From Phoronis australis (Eukaryota; Phoronida; Phoronidae), in assembly GCA_002633005.1 (NCBI GenBank), contig NMRA01000168.1, positions 253,129-317,128 on the forward strand: a stretch of 64,000 nucleotides of DNA. The letters are read 5' to 3'. Shown one piece after another: positions 1 to 11,818 of the stretch. Position 1 is the first letter of the stretch; every line of letters starts with the position of its first letter. Both the position numbers and the translations under genes were made by a program. Below the pieces are notes generated by a model. The model searched no databases. It was given only the letters and a program-made list of their open reading frames with translations, and was not told the origin of the DNA.

Positions 1-97
1 ACTTCCCTGTTTTAGGATCCTCATTCATTCTCAATCATGAGGTATGATGACTACTCGGACGGGGAATTACACGTCATCTCGTCTGAATACTTTTGTA
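1..97 (+). repeat. Dispersed repeat family A, copy 1 (cut by window edge)
   Basis: This stretch resembles 11034-11165 and 62755-62885. All three share the order TTCC(C)TGT, then TCATTCTC, then a variable GA-rich middle, then a block ending GTC(T/G)GAATACTTTTG. It is a short interspersed repeat with no coding content. The left end is outside the window. Confidence 0.6.
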
Positions 98-1514
98 TTT
101 CCCGCTCACTTCAGACATTTTTGCAAATCTATTTGAGCTGATGCTAAATGCTCCTGTATAATGTTTTTTGTTGAGTGCCTCATGTGTGCTGACCTGTTGT
201 GTACAGTCACATACTGTCTACCTAGGGCATGATAAATAGTTTACATTTAAGGGATCCAATAAGTCTGTAGAAACTCTTATATCTTATCCTTGTTCCTTTT
301 CAGAGTGTGTAAAATTTAGCCGTGCACTGTGTTAGACATGACTCTAAACTTGAGGAAAACTGAAGAAAGACGTTTTTGAGTCATTCAGCTTTGATGAAAA
401 ATTAAAAACTTTTTTTTTTGATTTTCGAAAAAGTTCTGATTAAAGTTTTAGGCTGAGAGCCCTGTAATTGGTTCTTAAAAGTGAGGTGATATCTGAATGA
501 GTGACTGGTTACAAACTGCATTTAAGGGGTCTCACAGAAATCATGCAGAGTTTGGATTTAGGTCATACTGAGTGGTCAGATGCCACTGGTTTGGCAAGTT
601 TTACTATCAATGTCTGGTATATTTTGAAATGGGAAGCATGGAAATGTTAGTAACTTTTTGGAGTGATAAATTCTAAAAATTTCAAACTGGCTTGGTTTAT
701 TCAAAATTTTTAAGTTAGAGGTCAGAATAGATATACATACTATATTAATTTTATTTTTCGTGGTAACAAGAACACTGATTGAATTGCTTGAATTTGGATT
801 GTTTGTCTTTGATGTGTTGATCTGTTGTTAAACTTGAACACTATTTAAAATTTAATGCCACTCCTAAAATAGTCTTGATGTTGCATTCTGTTTTTGGTCA
901 TGGTGCACTTAATTCATGAGTTATTTTCATGTCTGCTTCAACATCAAATGATTAAGGTAAATCACCCCTGTCACATGACATGATGGCGAGACAGGTGTTT
1001 TTTGTATACATTTTACTGGTGTTACATTTCTGGGTGTCAGTCATTCATTTGTGTGGTACACTGTATACATGTCTCTCTGCATTTTTTAATCTCAAAACTA
1101 CACGTCTTGCATCACCACCTATTAGACATCCTGTCTAAGAATCTTTGTTTTAATGTTAATGTTAAGAATTACTTCTTAAGCAGAAAAAACAACTTCAGTT
1201 GGTTTGCAAGTGATTTCCACAATTCTTTCTGGCATTTTTCAGTAAATGTAAAATTTTACATCCCACTAGTCAAGTTTTTGCCACTTAATGTTGTCAGGAA
1301 ATGTTGACATGAAACTGACATGCTCTGTTTTTAAGAAGTATTGCGGTACACTGAAAGTGTGCTAGACATTCAGATTTTCCTCACTATGCTGTTTGATCAG
1401 TATGAAGTATTTATGCTGCACACTCTGTTGTTTTGGTTTCCATGGTGTTTTTGTAGCTTGCACAGTAGTGTTCAGCTCAGGTAATTTTTTCTGTTTAGGC
1501 ATGCAGAGGCAGGT
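98..1514. other. Non-coding stretch, no gene seen
   Basis: AT-rich sequence with T-runs and frequent stops in all frames. I see no splice-bounded exon, RNA gene or transposon motif. It is either intergenic or intron 5' of the TMEM98 exons. Confidence 0.5.
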
Positions 1515-1885
1515 CACTTACCACCCATAGTGGAGCCCTGCAGGAGCAGGATCCTTACCACCCATAAATGAGTGCTCAAGGAAGGGACACTTACCACCCA
1601 TAGTTGAGCCGATCATGGGGTAGGACACTTACCACCCATACTTGAGCGCTGCTGAAGCAGGACATTTACCATCCATTGTTGAGCCCTCATGACTGGTGGG
1701 ACACTTACCACCCATAGTTGAGCCCTGAAGGGTGGGACACTTACCACCCATAGTTGAGCCCTGAAGGGTGGGACACTTACCACCCATAGTTGAGCCCTCA
1801 CAGGGAAGAGACTCTTACCACCCATTTTTGATCCCTGCAGCGGCAGGATACTTACCACCCATTGTTGAGCACTACTGAAGTAGCT
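1515..1885 (+). repeat. Minisatellite, about 10 copies of a 35-39 bp unit
   Basis: Ten tandem units each begin with the near-invariant core CTTACCACCCAT, followed by a more variable tail of the type (A/T)GTTGAGCCCT plus 10-15 G-rich bases. Two neighbouring units (around 1705-1775) are identical, a sign of recent unit exchange. The unit length varies, so it is not a strict period. The open frame on the opposite strand is a by-product of the repeat. Confidence 0.9.
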
Positions 1886-3079
1886 AATAATGGACCCTAC
1901 TTCCTACTGGATTTCAAAGATTTATTTTTGAAAATATGAAGCTGAAGGAATTTACTAAAACCATTATTTATTTCTTGAAATAATAACATTAAAGAAAAAA
2001 ATGATGCTGGAGACAAAAAAATTATGTCTACTCACAAGAACAGGCATGCACACAATCATCTTACTTACTTAATAACAGTTGTTATAAGTAAGAAATAAGG
2101 GTTTCCCAAAAACAGTTCGAAGGGTTAGAGATTTCTTAGAATACAGTAGTTATACACTACAGGCAGTATTTCAAATGTATATACATAAGGATCATCTGGT
2201 CTCTAAAATGTTTATTAATAAAATGTAGACAAATATTTAATATGGGATTAGCAGCCTCAAAATTGCATCCAAAATATGCCATCTAAACATTTTTATCTAA
2301 CAGGGCTTGACAGAAGTGAGTAAATACTCGAAAGTACGAGTGATTATTGACCTCATTCGTATCACTCATACAGGCGTTGACCATACATATGGTGATTTTT
2401 TGGTCGTCGGAGTTGCCGATAACAAGATGTCTGGCTGTACACCCAGTGATCTTGTCTAACGTTGTCCACGGCCTGTTTTGAGAAATCTAGTAGAAACGGT
2501 TGTCCTCTTAAAGCGTAACTTGTAGGCTATGATTGCTTGGCTAAGTTAAGTTAAAAACACAACATATAATAACGATGTGAATATGAATTAGGTTAAAAAT
2601 TGCCAAATGTTTTTAAGAACAAGTTTTGTGTCAAAAATGATCCGCCGTAAATCACTCAACTGTGTCCAGTAAGTATTGTGATGTGGTGTTGGTGAATAAC
2701 ACTGCATGGTGTACACTATGTGAGCCCCCAAGGTACATCATTAGTGCAAAGGTCACCTATTTGCAGAATTTTTTGTTTTCACATTTACGAGTTGCCAATG
2801 AATACAAGTGCACTTTGTTTAGCGTAGATGGTGTTCAAATAGCATTGTCATTTAGTTTCTGCTATACATTACCATAGATTGGAACATGCATCTTTAATAA
2901 TTGCCATTTAAGAATTCTAATTAACGGCGATAAAGCCCGCGCCACACTGAAAATGGAGATGTGGGCGCTTTGTCACTGAGCCACAGAGTAGCCTTGGTCA
3001 CCCGTGACCTTCGATATTGAAATACACTGTACACAGACTGGAAGTTCTAAGGATTTCTTGTTAATTGTCAATGGGAAAG
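1886..3079. other. Non-coding stretch with one doubtful open segment
   Basis: No recognisable gene. The only coding-like piece is 2304-2459, listed separately. Confidence 0.45.
2304..2459 (+). other. Possible orphan exon of unknown identity
   Basis: A good acceptor-like sequence (TTTTATCTAACAG) is followed by 51 open codons ending in TAA. The translation has a normal mix of residues, with VRVIIDLIRI and GDFLVVGVAD segments. I recognise no family. It lies about 4.5 kb upstream of the first TMEM98 exon found, and it does not resemble the TMEM98 N-terminus, which should carry a membrane anchor. A chance open frame of this length is quite possible. Confidence 0.15.
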
Positions 3080-3730
3080 TTAAATGGGTGCTTGTGTATT
3101 CAAGTAGCTAAGTATGCAGTTTGAAATAGGACTGGAGAAACTACACGTTGAAAAAATACTTGCTAAAATTACATGTCTGACCTGCCATACGAATGTCCCC
3201 AAAGTAATTGAAGACGCAAACAACTTAAATCTAAGTGTGAACTCCCTCCAGTTGTTTGCATTGTTCAAACTTTTGCAACTTGAGTGATTGAAAAACTTAC
3301 TGTCAGAAAACTTTAGCGAGGCACGGTATGTTCAGGTCAAATGATGTATTGATGCGCGAGAATGATGTAGTGTGAATTTCACTTATTCAATGACTAATTT
3401 TGCATGAAATAAAAGCCTTGAAATATATCGACTTTGGTTGAAATTCCATTATTGAGTAGTTTTTTCCTTTGGCACTGAAAACGCACCAAATATGGAGAAA
3501 ATAGGTCAGCCACAAAACTTCTGGTGGTCCCTAGTTTGCTTGCTTGGTATTGATTACGTGCCCTAGATATGGAAAAAGTAGGTCAGGCACAAAATGTCAC
3601 ATGTGGAGCACCAGTTACTTAGGCTTCAGATGTGAGCAAGGGAGGGATTTGGCTTTTAAAATTGTAAGAAAAGAATGGTTCTTTTGAAGAATGAATTTGT
3701 TGCATAGTACAAGAGGCTGTGGTAGACTTT
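3080..3730 (+). repeat. Dispersed element B, copy 1 (protein-like frame plus 3' tail)
   Basis: Homologous over about 650 bp to 44450-45115. Both copies hold a short reading frame with the shared residues KILA..TC.TN...V.E.AN...LS.N.L.L....LQLE. A tail follows with an AATAAA-type signal and shared blocks such as AAAAGTAGGTCAG and AGAAAAGAATGGTTCTTTT. Here the frame ends at a stop after LLQLE (about 3282). The family is unknown to me. It could be a decayed transposon or the 3' part of a retrocopied gene. Confidence 0.55.
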
Positions 3731-4057
3731 AGATGAGCGTTTCAACAACTCATCATAAGGGCCTTGAGCTCACAGCCCACATCCAACTTTTTTGGTCGCC
3801 AGTCTTTACGAACCCGAATTCTGGAATACGATTTCAGTTGCAATTAAGACATCACTCGTATTTTCGAACATACAATTTTGCCTGCATCCAATGCTGTATA
3901 AGATTAAATCTTGTTGAGCTGGTAAGCAGACTAAAAGTTTTTGAATCTCCTACCACAAAATTTTCACATGGTTTCAACAGCTCCACAAGATGCACGTGTG
4001 TGTAATCGCATCTTTTCTTAAATGCTTTTGTATAAACTTTCCTGCTCAACGTCATAT

Positions 4058-4970
4058 TTAGACTTCACGTTGACTTGTTCCTTGTCTTTGTGACGTAGAT
4101 AATTCCTCTTTTAAAGTACTATATTCAAGTGTTCTAAGTAAAGGCTTTTTTAGGTTTTGCCAGAAATATTTATAGAAGTCATTTCCTGTATACTTATTGT
4201 TTTTACAAACTTTTAAAAGTTCAAAAAGTTCACCCTCGGTTAAAGGGTCATCCAGTTGCTCAAAGGTGTTTCCTTTGTGATATTGAATAAATTGGGTATA
4301 GAGTTGGAGTACGCATTTAACAATTTGTGAAAACAATGGAGTAATAATTAGTTTAATAATTAAAAATTGTTTCTGACTTAATTTGAGCAGGATCTTTTAT
4401 GAACTGCCCATGTTTATTTTGACGTATGCTTAAGGTAAAAATTTTCAGTTTGGGACACATTGTAGCGGAAAGGTGAAGTTACGCTTTGTCAACTTTGTCA
4501 ACAAAAATAACATTTACTTTGTTTTTAGTGTGGTTTGTGGAGTAGCTATTACCAATTGAAAGAACATTTTGTAAAGTGTTGAGCATTTACAACAGTAGCT
4601 GTGATAAAACTCTGATGAAAAATATCATTATGGCAACTATTTTTGTCCCCAAATTTTACTATATACATTTTTAAAAATGGTTCTCTTCTCTGCTGAAGCA
4701 AAAAAGAGTTACTTTCCCTGACTTCAATTAAATGGGTCTTCTTATCATTTGCCCAGGAACTGTCTGGTTTTGCAGTAATTGCTGATCAGTTTTTGCTCTT
4801 TTCAAGTTCTGAACTGTGAATTCCCTCATCAACTCTGCTTTCAAATCACCTGTTGAGATGTTAATAAGTTCTACCAACTTTTCTTCACCATTTTCTAATT
4901 TCTTTTTCATCTTCGAGTCCCTCATGGCATATTCTCTTATTTTCATTTAAACCATTCCCCTTTTCATATT
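4058..4970 (-). mobile_element. LINE (L1-like) remnant, linker and N-terminal reverse transcriptase region
   Basis: Read on the minus strand, 4946-4728 gives a charged helical segment (KIREYAMRDSKMKKKLEN...) typical of the region between endonuclease and reverse transcriptase in L1-type elements. 4336-4058 then gives the start of the reverse transcriptase domain: PLTEGELFELL, then NNKYTGNDFYKYFW, then ELSTSQRQG, the counterpart of the L1 pattern LTEEEL...NNKSPG.DG...FYK.FW...ELS.SQR. The two pieces are in the expected order but separated by non-coding bases and stops. Catalytic motifs further downstream are absent, so this is a dead, truncated copy. Confidence 0.75.
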
Positions 4971-5302
4971 TCAGTTACTTTTAAGTAACTTTTTCACACA
5001 CTTTATCAATACTTAACCGACGTCGAATTGATCTCCAGGTGATACCTGGGTTAGGGAAGTTATCACAAGGTGGCACTGCAAAATCATGCTGACATATTTA
5101 TAGGTCCCCACAAAAATTTCTGAGGTATGCTGTGGGACTGCGCTATTACCAGTTGTTTTTTAATGGCCCCTTTGGTCTTACAGGATATTCTTTGTTTGTC
5201 AGATTTTTGATTAACCTCGCCAATGAAGCCTGGCAAACAGGTCAATTTTCAACTTAGCTATCATAATGGCCAAACAGTGTACTTTCTTATTGTTTTCTGC
5301 AC

Positions 5303-5324
5303 GGGGGGGGGGGGAGGGGGGGGG
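5303..5324 (+). repeat. Poly-G run
   Basis: Twenty-one G residues interrupted by a single A. It is a likely G-quadruplex former and a likely place for length errors. It creates a spurious glycine-rich frame on one strand and a proline-rich frame on the other. Confidence 0.9.
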
Positions 5325-5465
5325 CAAATCACGTAATAAGTGTGAGTCTCTGAGAGATGCAAACCAAGGGGAATCACAACAGCACAACAGCACAACAGTG
5401 GGAGGTGTGAGTTGCCATAACTACCGCTCTTGTCACCATGTGTCAAGCACTATGAGGGATTACAA

Positions 5466-5560
5466 AGTGATGATCTCTTGCACATTTGATAGCTTAGAGC
5501 CCTGTTATTAATAATTAATAACAGGGCTCTAAGCTATCAAATGTGCATAAGATCATCACT
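5466..5560. repeat. Near-perfect palindrome, 47-bp arms around one base
   Basis: Bases 5466-5512 and 5514-5560 are reverse complements with about two mismatches, centred on 5513. The transcript of either strand would form a 47-bp hairpin with almost no loop. The core contains TTAGAGCCCTGTTATTAAT and its complement. No transposase or clear target-site duplication is visible. It is most simply a fold-back MITE or an inverted duplication. Confidence 0.9.
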
Positions 5561-6919
5561 GTGTGCAGAAATGTATGCAACTATGTCACTGTAGTATTGT
5601 TACTTTGCTGGAAACTGTGCTTTGGGTCTGTGGACTTGAATATTTGAAATAAATGAAAATCTGTGTGGCCATTCTACTAAAAATTTAAGTTTTTACATAA
5701 GTCTCTGTGGCCGTTCACTGATTACTCAGTAACCACCGGGCCATTAAAGATAATTCAGTGGCTGCCGAGGTTGGTGTGCAAGAGACTCTTGTGTTAACAG
5801 TTACATCTTCCACTCTTTCCTACTTGTCAACAGTAGAATAAACATACATATTTTTAGCAGCAACCTTGACATTAATGTGAAACCGTCTTCCAGTAATTAG
5901 AAATGACACATGCCAGCCTTCATGGATTTTTTTAAAAGTAGGACTATTGTATGAAGTGATTACTCTATTTTCATTACTACCCTTGGTAATTCTTTTAACA
6001 CATTTCTATTAGGAGTCCGTTATTTTGTACGCTCATGCAAAGTTTCGATTTTACCGACGATGTTATCGTTGAGGTTAGTTTGACACAGGTTACGTGTAAG
6101 TACATGTATTTCAACTTCACGGTAGTGTTATTGTTCTTTTGATGAATTCTACGAAACTTGCTAAAAATGTGGGGGGGAAGTGTCACCATAAACATCAAGA
6201 GCATCTAATGTAGCTACACAACAATTGTGTCAAAACACACTCGCAGTTTTTCAGAGGCAATCGTGTTAGCACTTTACCATGCTTTCTGTCTATCGGTTAT
6301 TTCCTTGATATGCTTTTAACACAAGAACTGATGTTCAGTCGTGTTTTCTTTATTGCAATAAATCGTTTTATGCAACACCAAATAACAAGCTCTGTCCTTG
6401 ACCATCTGGTTTCTTTGGTGTTAACGATCTTGCTACACACACAAGTTCTTGTGAAAATGCCTGCAGTTTTTGGGGTAACTAAAACTGACACCTGAAAGTG
6501 ACCCTTGTGTCGACTGACGTTTTTGTTACTAGCAAATGTGCAATTGAAAATGCTTGAGTACTTTTAGCCTGTTGATGTGAATAGAGTATAAGGTTGTGAT
6601 GTTCCATGGCTCTTTAAAAATTGTCTGAATGTGTCCGTTTTTCCTACAGGATTTCTGCGCTTGTAAGACAAAAATTGCTAGAAGCGCTAATAAGTTATAG
6701 TTATCTTAGCTATCAATACTTTTTACGTATGTAATGATTGAAATCATAAAAGAATGCCCACGTATTATGGCACTGATTGTTTTCATTTAGGTGCTCACTC
6801 TGAGAGATGACTGCCATTACAATATGGCTTTCCACATTCAAGTTCATCAGTTTTCCTGAACTTTTTCAACCTTCCATTTAGCCTTTAGTTAAGACTTAAC
6901 GTTAATGTCTCGTTTTCAG
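5561..6919. other. Non-coding, probably intron or 5' flank of TMEM98
   Basis: No coding exon recognised. The exon that should carry the TMEM98 membrane anchor was looked for here and in 1-5560 and was not found. Short open frames in 5995-6500 have no family resemblance. Confidence 0.4.
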
Positions 6920-9900
6920 TGCTGATCAAACGTTGGTAGACCGAATGGAGAATGACGACCGTCTTGGTGAAGTAGACTCTGATTGCATCAACATAATGCC
7001 ACCTATTGACAAGTTAGTGCAAGATGAGGACTGGGTAGGCGACGCCACGTAAGTTATTTAATATGTTATACAGAGTTATAGTTGTAATTTCGATACAGTG
7101 CTAAGCAGCTATATATTCATGTTTCCTGTCATTGAAATGAAGTGTTGTGTGTGCTTGTAAAAACAGAATTGATGTTCGTGACATGAGAAATATAGGTTGT
7201 GAGAAGAGAATGCTGTTTTGTATTACCAGTGTGGTCCTCAAGAGAACTTTCATTTTATAGAAAAATCGTTTTCCTTGTTTTAAATGCAACTGTAAGTAAG
7301 TAGCTGTAAACACAAAATGGAACTGTTTTCTGAGTTTTGCTACTAACAAGTGTCCAACACTGTTTAGTTGATGAGAGACAGATAACAGTGTAATATGTCA
7401 TCTTCATCACCTCCAATCATGCTTGATCCGTGTCAACTGTTCTTTCAATTAATATTTCATAGCTCTAACGCTCATGTTTTTCCACATACACTCTGTAATG
7501 TCTGTCGGCATTGCCAGGCTTGTCCTTAAGGGGGCGCTGTAAAACAACCATCAAATCACTAATGTTTGATTAAGACCATGTACTGGTACAAAAATTGGTC
7601 TCGAAAATTGATCTTGAAAATTGGCCCTGACTTGTTTCTTACTCAGATTAGAAGTTATTTCTAGGCTTGCCAAGAGCAGAAAGTTTGTTTTTATTGAGCC
7701 AAATTGTAGTGCCTTGTTCGAGTAGTCTCAAACAATAACAGAATGTCAATTGTTTCAATGCCCTGAAATCACCTTTAAATTGACTAAGGAAATTTTTTGG
7801 ACCTGTTTCATGAATTAAAAGCTGTGTTTTTGTGAGGGAAGGCAGGTTTATAACCATTTTAAGCAAGTCCGGGTTTTATGGTGATGGGTTGTTGGCATGT
7901 CAACCTTGATTTCAGGAATTATAGAAATTTTGGGTAATTGATTTTTCTCCAAAAATAATATGAAAATCCAAATTTATTAAGATGGCATTTGTTGCAATCC
8001 AAATCCTCAGCATTTTCTTACTCCAAATGGTTACATTTTGATGAGGTGGTAACCGAACATTCCTTGGACTCCATTGCAGGGGTCTTATACCACACTGCCT
8101 CCCGATATTGAAAACATGCCACCAGCTGACAGAGAAACTGGTTGCCTTGACAATGGGCAATGCAGGCCAGTTGCGAAGTCCCGAAAGTCTGACTGAGATT
8201 GTGACAATAGCCAAAAGGATCTCACCTCGTGTCGATGATGTTGTGAGATCCATGTACCCTCCACTTGATCCTCGTCTGCTGGAAGCAAGGTCTGTTTGAG
8301 TTTTAACATCTATTCATGAAGTATTCGTTAATAACAGTGACAAAAATAGTGGAACAACTGACCTATTCACCGATGACATTTTGATCTTTATATATTCCGT
8401 GCTGCATGTTAAGTTTTGAAATTAGTACTACAGTGTAACTGTGCATTTTCTTCCACGTGGTCGATTTGTTAAAAAATGGTGTAGGTGGTCTGATACACAT
8501 TGCGCAGGCTGTGCAGCTGGGCCCATTGCACAAAGCACCTGAAACCGTTATTCATTTATGACTTATTTAACATGTATACACAAACTAACACAGAGTTGAA
8601 GATCTAGAGACCTGACTCAAGGATTTAGCAGTGGGGTCCATTTAGATTCAGACCTATAACCTTATGAACAGGAGACACGCACTTAATTGCCTCCTTAGTC
8701 CAATTTGACATTAAATATTAATTGATTATTTAACAAATCCAATGGCAAATAGTTTATTACATTCAAATATCATTGGGCACTTAACTTCATCATTTAAGGT
8801 TACATGTGCCCCTAGTTAAAATGTTGTCTTCTTGATATATGTAAGTAACTAGCGACTGTCAATTCATAAAAGTATGTATTTCTGAAACTAGGAACAAGAC
8901 AAATTTAATCATGACGTTCACAACACTGTACCATTTGCGTGGTCATGTGACCATGTGTTTTTGTCTGAAATGTCATTTGTGGAAAGGTACATTGATAGGG
9001 AAGAAGTCCTTTTGCCAGCATTCTCCAAATTTTCTTTGGTAAAACTTTGATAAAAATGCTCATAAATTGTGTCGATGTTTTAATGGTATTTTTTCTAAAA
9101 TAAGGATACTAACCTTAGTAACAGATGATGAAAGCAGCTGATGATGCAGTTTGACTTATTAATGTTACTCACACTAACTGCAGGTGTGCTCAATGCTTCC
9201 AGGTGTACTGCGTTGGTGCTGTCTGTCACCCACCTGGTGATAGTGACCAAGAATGCCTGCTGTCTGTCTGGTGTCATGGATTGGATTGACCAGTCACTAG
9301 CTGACATAGAGGACCACTTGGCAGTGAGTAGAGGGGCTGGGATTTTCCATGCATTTCGAAAATGCAGTGAATTTTAAACGTTTGCTCTTATTAAGTCGAC
9401 TCTTAGCTTTACTCAAAGGAAATTGTGCAGTACGCGCATTGTAGCTGGTGTTTAGATAAGTCGGATTTCTTCTTATTTGAATAAAATATCGTTCCGTTCC
9501 TTTTGGATCTGTCTTGTACAAGCAGTTGTTGGTTTCATTTTTGGCCTTTGGCTGAATGTCATTGGTTGTGTTTCAGATATTGAAGGAAGCTAGTATTAAC
9601 GTGGAACATGCCATACGCCTTTCTGCCAATTTACACAGCACAAACATTAGTCATGTGCCTGGTAGTCCATCGCATGACCACCAGGTGGCCAATGGCTACG
9701 TTCTTAGTGGGTCATATGACCAGCCCGCCGCCAGTAGTGAAGCTGCTGGCGGCCACAGCTCTCGGGCACAAGACTCTACCCTGCTGCAGAACCGGGTTCC
9801 CAATGGAAATATCTCTGTGGATAGAGACAGTATACAGTTGACTGAGAATATCAGGGCTTGTGCTCAGCCAATAGATCCACAGGTGAACCCAATCAGCAGC

Positions 9901-10029
9901 ACACAGTCAAGTCCCAGTTGCCATAAAAAGACAGTAGACAGTTATCCAGACATACAGCGTGCCATACACAAGAATATGGTGCAGGTGCCCCTGACTGTGC
10001 ATCGCTCGAATGAAACATCGCAGGTTTAG
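6920..10029 (+). CDS. TMEM98: TMEM98 orthologue, 5'-partial, four exons
   Basis: Exons 6920-7048, 8080-8289, 9203-9323 and 9577-10029 join in frame through GT-AG introns. The second and third carry the hallmark TMEM98 core: ICH-type TCHQLTEKLVA, TIAKRISPRVDDVVRSMYPP, LDPRLLEAR, ALVLSVTHLVIVTKNAC, and MDWIDQSL...EDHL. The first exon ends in the conserved DEDW. TMEM98 is a single-pass membrane protein; in vertebrates it is linked to eye size and to binding of the myelin factor MYRF. The N-terminal exon with the membrane anchor is not visible, so the gene starts upstream or in an exon I could not recognise. The start of exon 3 is fixed by phase: AG at 9183 would break the frame, AG at 9202 keeps it. 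After the vertebrate-like core the last exon adds about 130 residues of S/N/Q-rich tail not present in the 226-residue human protein. A further exon at 11819 is possible. Confidence 0.93.
7590..7800 (+). repeat. Dispersed repeat family C, copy 1 (TMEM98 intron)
   Basis: It shares an AAAATTGGTCTC-like start, a GAAGT(G/T)ATTTCTAGGCTTG block and a later AGTCTCAA(A/C)CAA-type block with 13590-13850, 15780-16080 and, more weakly, 24785-24935. It is an old, degenerate interspersed repeat without coding content. Confidence 0.5.
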
Positions 10030-11818
10030 GGAAGAGTATTTATGTGTATGTTCAATTTAGCATGTGAATTATGTGTTTGTTGTTTATTGCAATTTAGGAT
10101 CGTGGGTTTCCTTAATGGAAGAAAAAGGTGCGGTGCTGTTGCGGATATCACCGTAGTGGACAATGTACAGAATAACATGATGTTTGGTGCACTTGTGCTA
10201 GAAAATGGTGAAGTGTTTTAGAATTGAAGCAGGGCAAACTCTTCATAAGAACTGTGCAGTTTTAGAACGTCCTGCAAAAAATACTCGATGGGAGTTTTCG
10301 TGCACGCCTTGGTGATAAATGATATAATTATAGTCGTGCTGCAACAAGAACAAGAGATAGTGAAATAAGTGTTGGTGTGGTCGGGCCGATGCAGTGAACA
10401 TGTTTTGTTTCAACAAGTAGTTTTGGTAGAGTAGTAATGTGCTTGTCTCTGTATAAGATCGCTTTTGCTAACTTTGAACTTGAGAAGCATAATTACCTGC
10501 ATAATTCATTTCCTGGTTCTGCCCTAAGTTATTTTCAGAGTTGAATTTACATCCATCCATTTGTAAGTACACACAATACAAAAAAGTTAAATGTCTTGAC
10601 AGAAATTTTTGAATTTTTTAAACACTAGTTTGGTTAATTTATGTCTTTTCTACTGTGACTCATCAAAACAAATCATTAGCCTTGACACACATGCCAACTT
10701 TCTGACATCTTTTATCAAAATTCTTTTGTAGTTTTTGACAACTTTTTCGGAGATTTTCCTGGGCATTTTAACCATAATTGCATCAAAAATGATTTCGCTG
10801 TCAGTATTTTATATGTCGCATTGAGCAATGTTTTTTTATTACAGCTATTTTCCAATGAACAAATGGAGGAAGGATTTTGAAAATAGTCAGTTAAAAGATA
10901 CAGTGGAAGACAAAAGTCATCAGACAAAATACCATCTTCCCGACATGACACCTAATTCTGTTCCACAAAACTGCCTGATAATAACTATTTGGGCGGCAAA
11001 ATTCTAATTACAGAATGTCTCAGCGACCTTCCTAACTTTCCTGTCAATTCCCCTTCATTCTCAGTCATCAGGGGAGATTACTCTGACAATGAGTTTGGCT
11101 GCCACTCAGCCGTCATGGTGAGGGAATTTTGGGTCATTTTGTCTGAATACTTTTGACTTGTACTGTAGCAAGTTGTATGGAAGTGTTGTGCATTTATCTG
11201 GGCTTTGTACAATATTTTTTTGTATATCTCAATTCAGGTGCCAGATCAATTGTCAAATTTGTATCATATGTGCAACTTCATGGCGCATTCGAGGCACCTG
11301 TGATTGATGCCCTGTCATGTCATGTAAATTTAGATTGAACTCGGGATCAATGGGCCAGGTCTTGTGGTGTAAGCACGCCTGGTGCACCGAAAAGCCAATG
11401 GCCTGCAGATGTAATAGTTGATGTGACTGTGTTGGACATATTGAATGGATAGACCCAAGGTTAAACATCCTTTAATTATGATTTGAGAAGTCACCTACGT
11501 GATAAATGAACCTCCTTAGATTAATGTGACAGCCTACCAGCAATGCCTTTTTCAAATAGAAAACTTAATAGATTTGCACCCAGATGACAACTTTGATATA
11601 TTAATGTGTCGATAGTTGCATTTTTGGTTAATTTGGCATATTTTAACTTAGTTGATTTCTATAAAAATGAAATTAATGAAAATACTCAGTACGCAAACTA
11701 GATTATTGACATAATGACTGTAGTAAACAAATTTCTTACAGTCCGAGTTAGCTGCACCCTCTTGCTTTTCTGTTTTTACAACCTTGCTCAATAGCAGAGT
11801 CAAGTCATCAATTTTCAG
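10030..11818. other. 3' flank or 3' UTR/intron of TMEM98
   Basis: It follows the TMEM98 stop. It includes 10093-10221, a 42-codon open segment (starting FRIVGFLNGRKRC) of unknown identity. It also holds repeat A copy 2 and AT-rich filler. No further gene recognised. Confidence 0.4.
11034..11165 (+). repeat. Dispersed repeat family A, copy 2
   Basis: Best match to 62755-62885: both have CTTTCCTGT, TTCATTCTC.GTCAT, then G(G)GGAATTTTGGGTCATTTTGTC.GAATACTTTTG. Same orientation as copies 1 and 3. A weaker relative may lie at about 21480-21600. Confidence 0.7.

Noticed and set aside
1515-1885. CRISPR-like array (conserved core with variable spacers)
   Set aside because: Animal nuclear DNA, core only 12 bp, tails are related to each other rather than unique spacers, no cas genes. 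It is a minisatellite.
5211-5511. Gly- or Pro-rich open frames
   Set aside because: Caused by the poly-G run at 5303-5324; no splice context or family match.
9183-9202. Alternative acceptor (CTGCAG at 9178-9183) for TMEM98 exon 3
   Set aside because: Adds 20 bases and breaks the frame. The acceptor ending at 9202 restores R-x-TALVLSVTHL.
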